Source of the DNA: Rebecca billardiae RCC1528
Taxonomy: Eukaryota; Haptophyta
Assembly: GCA_965240325.2 (NCBI GenBank)
Contig: OZ251232.1
Location: 1,302,001 to 1,366,000, forward strand
Direction: 5' to 3'
Length of the DNA: 64,000 nt
The notes beneath the pieces are model-generated. The model worked only from the letters and a program-made list of their open reading frames with translations. It was not told where the DNA came from and did not search any database. Position numbers and translations under genes: made by a program. This document shows, piece after piece, positions 60,807 to 64,000 of the stretch. Numbering within the stretch: the stretch's first letter is position 1; each line of letters opens with the position of its first letter.

Positions 60807-63800
60807 ATGCGCTCTTCGAGCGCGGCCGCGCTTCGCGCAGCCGTGGCGGGCGCGCTGGTCGCGCTCGCCTCGGGCTTCACCGAGGTGGGGCACCCGGAGG
60901 AGTGCACGTGCCCCATGTTCAAGCCGCCCGCGTACACGGTCGACCCGGGATGGGCGACGCACACGTGCGTGCGCTCGGCCAAGTATGGCACGGCGATGTG
61001 CGCGCCGGTGGAGGGGGACCCCATGAACGGGCTGTACGCGGCGGACGCCGTGGCCCACCGCCAGGCCATCATGGCCGAGCCGCAGTTCGCGAGCCAGTTT
61101 GCCGCGGGCGCGACGCACCCGTCGGCGCTCGGCATCCCTCTGCAGGCGGCGCCGTGCGACCGCACGTCGCCGCCGCCGCACCCGGACCCGCCGCCGCCGC
61201 CGAGCCCGCCACCGCCGCTCCCGCCGGCCCCGCCGCCGCCCAGCCCGAGCCCGCTCCCGCCGCCGCCCTCGCCGCCGCCGCCCACGCCGTCGCGCCGCGG
61301 CGGCGCGCGGCGCGAGCTCTCGCCCGCCGAGATTGAGAAGGCTGAGGAGGCGTTCGTGGACGAGTGGCTGTCGGACGAGGCGGTCGAGCGCGCGCGCGCG
61401 TTCGCGCCGATGGACGGCGTCGCGCCCGCCCACCACGCCGACGCGGCGCACGCCGCCGCCGACGCCGCCGCGTACTTTGGCCGCATCGGCCGCGAGGCGG
61501 TCGCGGGCGCGCGCGCGGGCGCGCGCGAGGCGGACGCGTGGGAGTCTGACCTCGAGAAGGCGGCGTTCGAGGCGATCGAGAAGTACGGCGGCGGCGAGTC
61601 GGGCGACGCGTCGATCAACATCACGCGCGCGCTCCGCCTCCCCGACGGCACCGAGCCCAACGACCGCGTCCCCGACCCTTACTTCGAGGTGTCCATCCGT
61701 CACACGACCGGCGTGGACACGCTCTGCTTCCTTCACAACTATGTCGACAACGCGCACGTGGCCAAGGTGCACGTGAACGAGGAGTACCCGATCTTCCACC
61801 CGGACCTCGAGTACTTCTGCGACAAGACGTTCGCGCCGGGCGACACGATCGTCTTCAAGGTCTTCGACCACGACTTCACCAAGGACAAGAGCGACGACGA
61901 CCTGCTGATCGAGCTGTCCAACTGCCCTGCGATGGAGGGCAAGCACGAGCGCACGGGGCTGATCACGTGCTCGGCGCCGCGGCCGCACGGGAAGAACGGC
62001 GAGCAGACGGTGATCCAGTACAAGGTGGGCCACCACCCGCACCTCAAGTCGCCCTCGCCGCCGCCGCCCGCGCCCTCGCCGCCGCCGCCCTCGCCCTCGC
62101 CGCCGCCGCCGCCGGGCGGCAAGCAGTACGAGGGACCCGAGCTGTGCATCGGCAGCTACAAGCCGGACGAGCCGCCGCGCTTCGACGCGGCGCAGGTCGG
62201 CGTGGGGTTCAACTTCACGTGCGCGCTCACGACCAAGGAGGCGCGCGTCAAGTGCTTCGGCGCCAACCCCTTCGGCCAGCTCGGCGGCGGCCACGCCGAC
62301 GAGTGGGCGGCGATCGGCGACCACTTTGTCGACCTCGGGACGGTGCACGTGGGCGAGCACTTCCACATGGGCGACGCGGCGCACCCGAACCACATCGCGC
62401 CGGGCTTCCACATCCCGCTCAAGGTGCAGATGGTCACGGCGGGCCACTCGCACGCGTGCGCCCTCACCTGCGGCGGCCTCGTCAAGTGCTGGTGCGCGCC
62501 TCGCGCGCGCGCGCGCGCCGCGCGCCGCGCGCGCAGCTTGGCCGCGCCGCGCCGCGCCGCGCCGCGCCGCGCCGCGCGCGCGCCGCGCGCTCACCCGCCC
62601 GCCCGCCCGCCGTGCCCTCGCCGACCGCGCGGCGCGGCCACCGCGCGTGCGCAGGGGCTCGAACGCGCTCGGCCAGCTCGGGTACGGCGACACGATCAAC
62701 CGCGGCTTCTTCCCCTCGGACATGGGCAACAACCTGCCGTACATCCAGCTGGGCCACGAGAAGGGGCGCCACCCGCCAATGGGCGAGCACCACCGGCACG
62801 CGGCGATCAAGCAGATCGTGGCGGGCGGCGGCTCGTGCTCGCCGCACGAGTTCCCGATCGAGCCGCAGGGCCGCACGTGCGCCGTCGACACGGCCAACGA
62901 GCTGCGCTGCTGGGGCGACAACACGTGCGGCTACCTGCCGCACTCGAAGGACTCGGGCCACTGCATGCAGCACGGCCGCGCGCACGACGCGATCGCCGCG
63001 GGCGGGCACCACCCGTGCGCGGCGATCGGCGACGAGAGCTTCGAGATGGGCAACCACCTGCCGGTAATCAGCCTGCACCACGACACCAAGTTCACCTACG
63101 CCGTCTCCGTCGGCGTCACCTTTGCGTGCGCCATCTCGGCGCCCGACGAGTCTCCGGACGCGCAGTGGTCGCCGCAGGAGAACGCCGAGAAGGGCGGCGG
63201 CAAGCTCAAGTGCTGGGGCGACAACTCGTTCGGCCAGCTGGGGCAGGGGAACCACGAGTCGGTGAAGTACCGCCTCGACGCGCCGCCGGGCGACCCCGAC
63301 TTCGTGCCGTGGGTCGACCTCCCCGGCCCCGCGCTGCAGGTCTCTGCCGGGTTTGCGCACGCGTGCGCCGCGGTGCAGCCGCGCGGCTCGGGCGAGGTCA
63401 AGCTCTACTGCTGGGGCGAGAACGGCGCGGGGCAGCTGTACCTCGCGCCCGACCCGACGTCCGACCTCACGTTCGTCGGCGACGACCCCGACGAGATGGG
63501 CGCGGGCATGAAGGCCGTGCCCGTCGCCGTGCGCACGCTGCGCGAGCCGGAGGACTCGGCGATGGGCCGCGAGGCGTCGTACGACGCGCCGTTCATCATC
63601 GCGGGCAAGAAGAACCCGTCCTACTGCCCGGACCTGGGCTCGGCGACGTGCGTGATGGGGCCGGACGACGTGGTCGACGCGAAGTGCGTGGGCGCGCACC
63701 ACGCGATGGACACGCTGCAGATCCCCTCCGTGATGGGCAGCGCCGTCCACCTGCGCAAGATCAGCGGCGAGGGCGGTGAGACCAAGTGCGTCTCTGCCGA

Positions 63801-64000
63801 GCGCGGCACCGCCAACCGGCGCGCGGTCGTCTCGCGCGCGTGCGACGTGGACGACCTGCGGCAGAAGTGGACGTTCGACTACGACGAGGGCGTGTACGTC
63901 TCGCTCTTCCACACCGACGAGCGCCTCTGCCTCTCCACGCAGCGCGACGGCGGCACCGGCGCCGACGAGCTCGTGCTCGAGCCGTGCGAGGCGGCGGCGC
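60807..64000 (+). CDS. Secreted C2 - proline-rich - RCC1-repeat protein, 3' end outside window, two exons so far
   Basis: Exons inferred: 60807-62491 and 62655 to the right edge. The donor is TGCTG/GTGCGC, the acceptor GCGCAG, phase 2, making W in VKCWGSNALGQLGYG. Residues 1-24 are a signal peptide. A Cys-containing N-terminal domain follows. Next is a PPSPPPP hinge (about 118-165), then a helical region. A C2-like domain comes next (about 285-390: DPYFEVSIRHTTG, NEEYPIFHPDLEYFC, TIVFKVFDHDFTKD). A second Pro-rich hinge (SPPPPAPSPPPP) leads to RCC1 repeats with VKCFGANPFGQLGGG, LRCWGDNTCGYL, LKCWGDNSFGQLGQG and LYCWGENGAGQL. The last visible stretch, QKWTFDYDEG then LCLSTQRDGG, resembles a ricin-B-type lectin repeat. 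Likely an extracellular or wall protein; no enzymatic motif is seen. Confidence 0.85.

Overview
This is GC-rich nuclear DNA from a photosynthetic eukaryote, not bacterial DNA. Genes are interrupted by GT-AG introns whose acceptors mostly read cgcgcag or cacacag. Neighbours switch strand with short gaps and there are no operons. Several proteins belong to eukaryote-only families (lipin, FYVE, RING-CH, ISCA2, MSS51 C-terminal domain, C10, F-box). Three plastid-type proteins (fibrillin, a twin-arginine lumen protein and a plastid-targeted MFS carrier) begin with an ER signal peptide followed by a basic transit-like stretch, which points to a secondary plastid. I favour a haptophyte; a pelagophyte or other stramenopile is possible. 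Exons were inferred by eye from splice consensus, reading phase and family conservation.

1-13145: the 5' part of mitochondrial HSP60 (runs off the left edge), a coiled-coil protein, an FkbM-type methyltransferase, a FYVE protein, a GT23-like glycosyltransferase, a sulfotransferase-like protein and a secreted Cys-rich methyltransferase-fold protein. Four of these carry secretory signals, so this stretch is rich in glycan or secretory-pathway enzymes. 13301-18578: a lipin-type phosphatidate phosphatase, ISCA2 and a macro-domain-like protein. 18951-33846: a very long, largely disordered protein (about 2,385 aa), a RING-CH membrane E3 ligase, a fibrillin, an MFSD5-like carrier and a disordered protein.

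33847-38627 has no convincing gene. It holds a 0.73 kb inverted repeat (arms 34948-35674 and 37793-38520) around a 2.1 kb core. 38628-44769 is the most striking locus: a SAM-domain plus leucine-rich-repeat gene in which each 28-residue repeat is one 84-nt exon. The exons are separated by near-identical phase-2 introns, and they differ mainly at residues predicted to lie on the exposed face of the LRR.

45326-53149: an aldo/keto reductase, an F-box/SPRY-like protein, a small membrane protein, a thylakoid-lumen candidate and an MSS51-like protein. 53150-56388 is gene-poor with long microsatellites. A PDCD4-motif micro-protein and a C10-family protein lie head to head at 56389-57397. Two inverted copies of a TA-flanked element with 21-22-bp terminal repeats follow at 57632-58731. 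Next is a three-part protein joining a PARP-type zinc finger, an RPA70-type OB fold and an RPA32-type winged helix (59184-60420). Last is a secreted C2/proline-rich/RCC1 protein that runs off the right edge.
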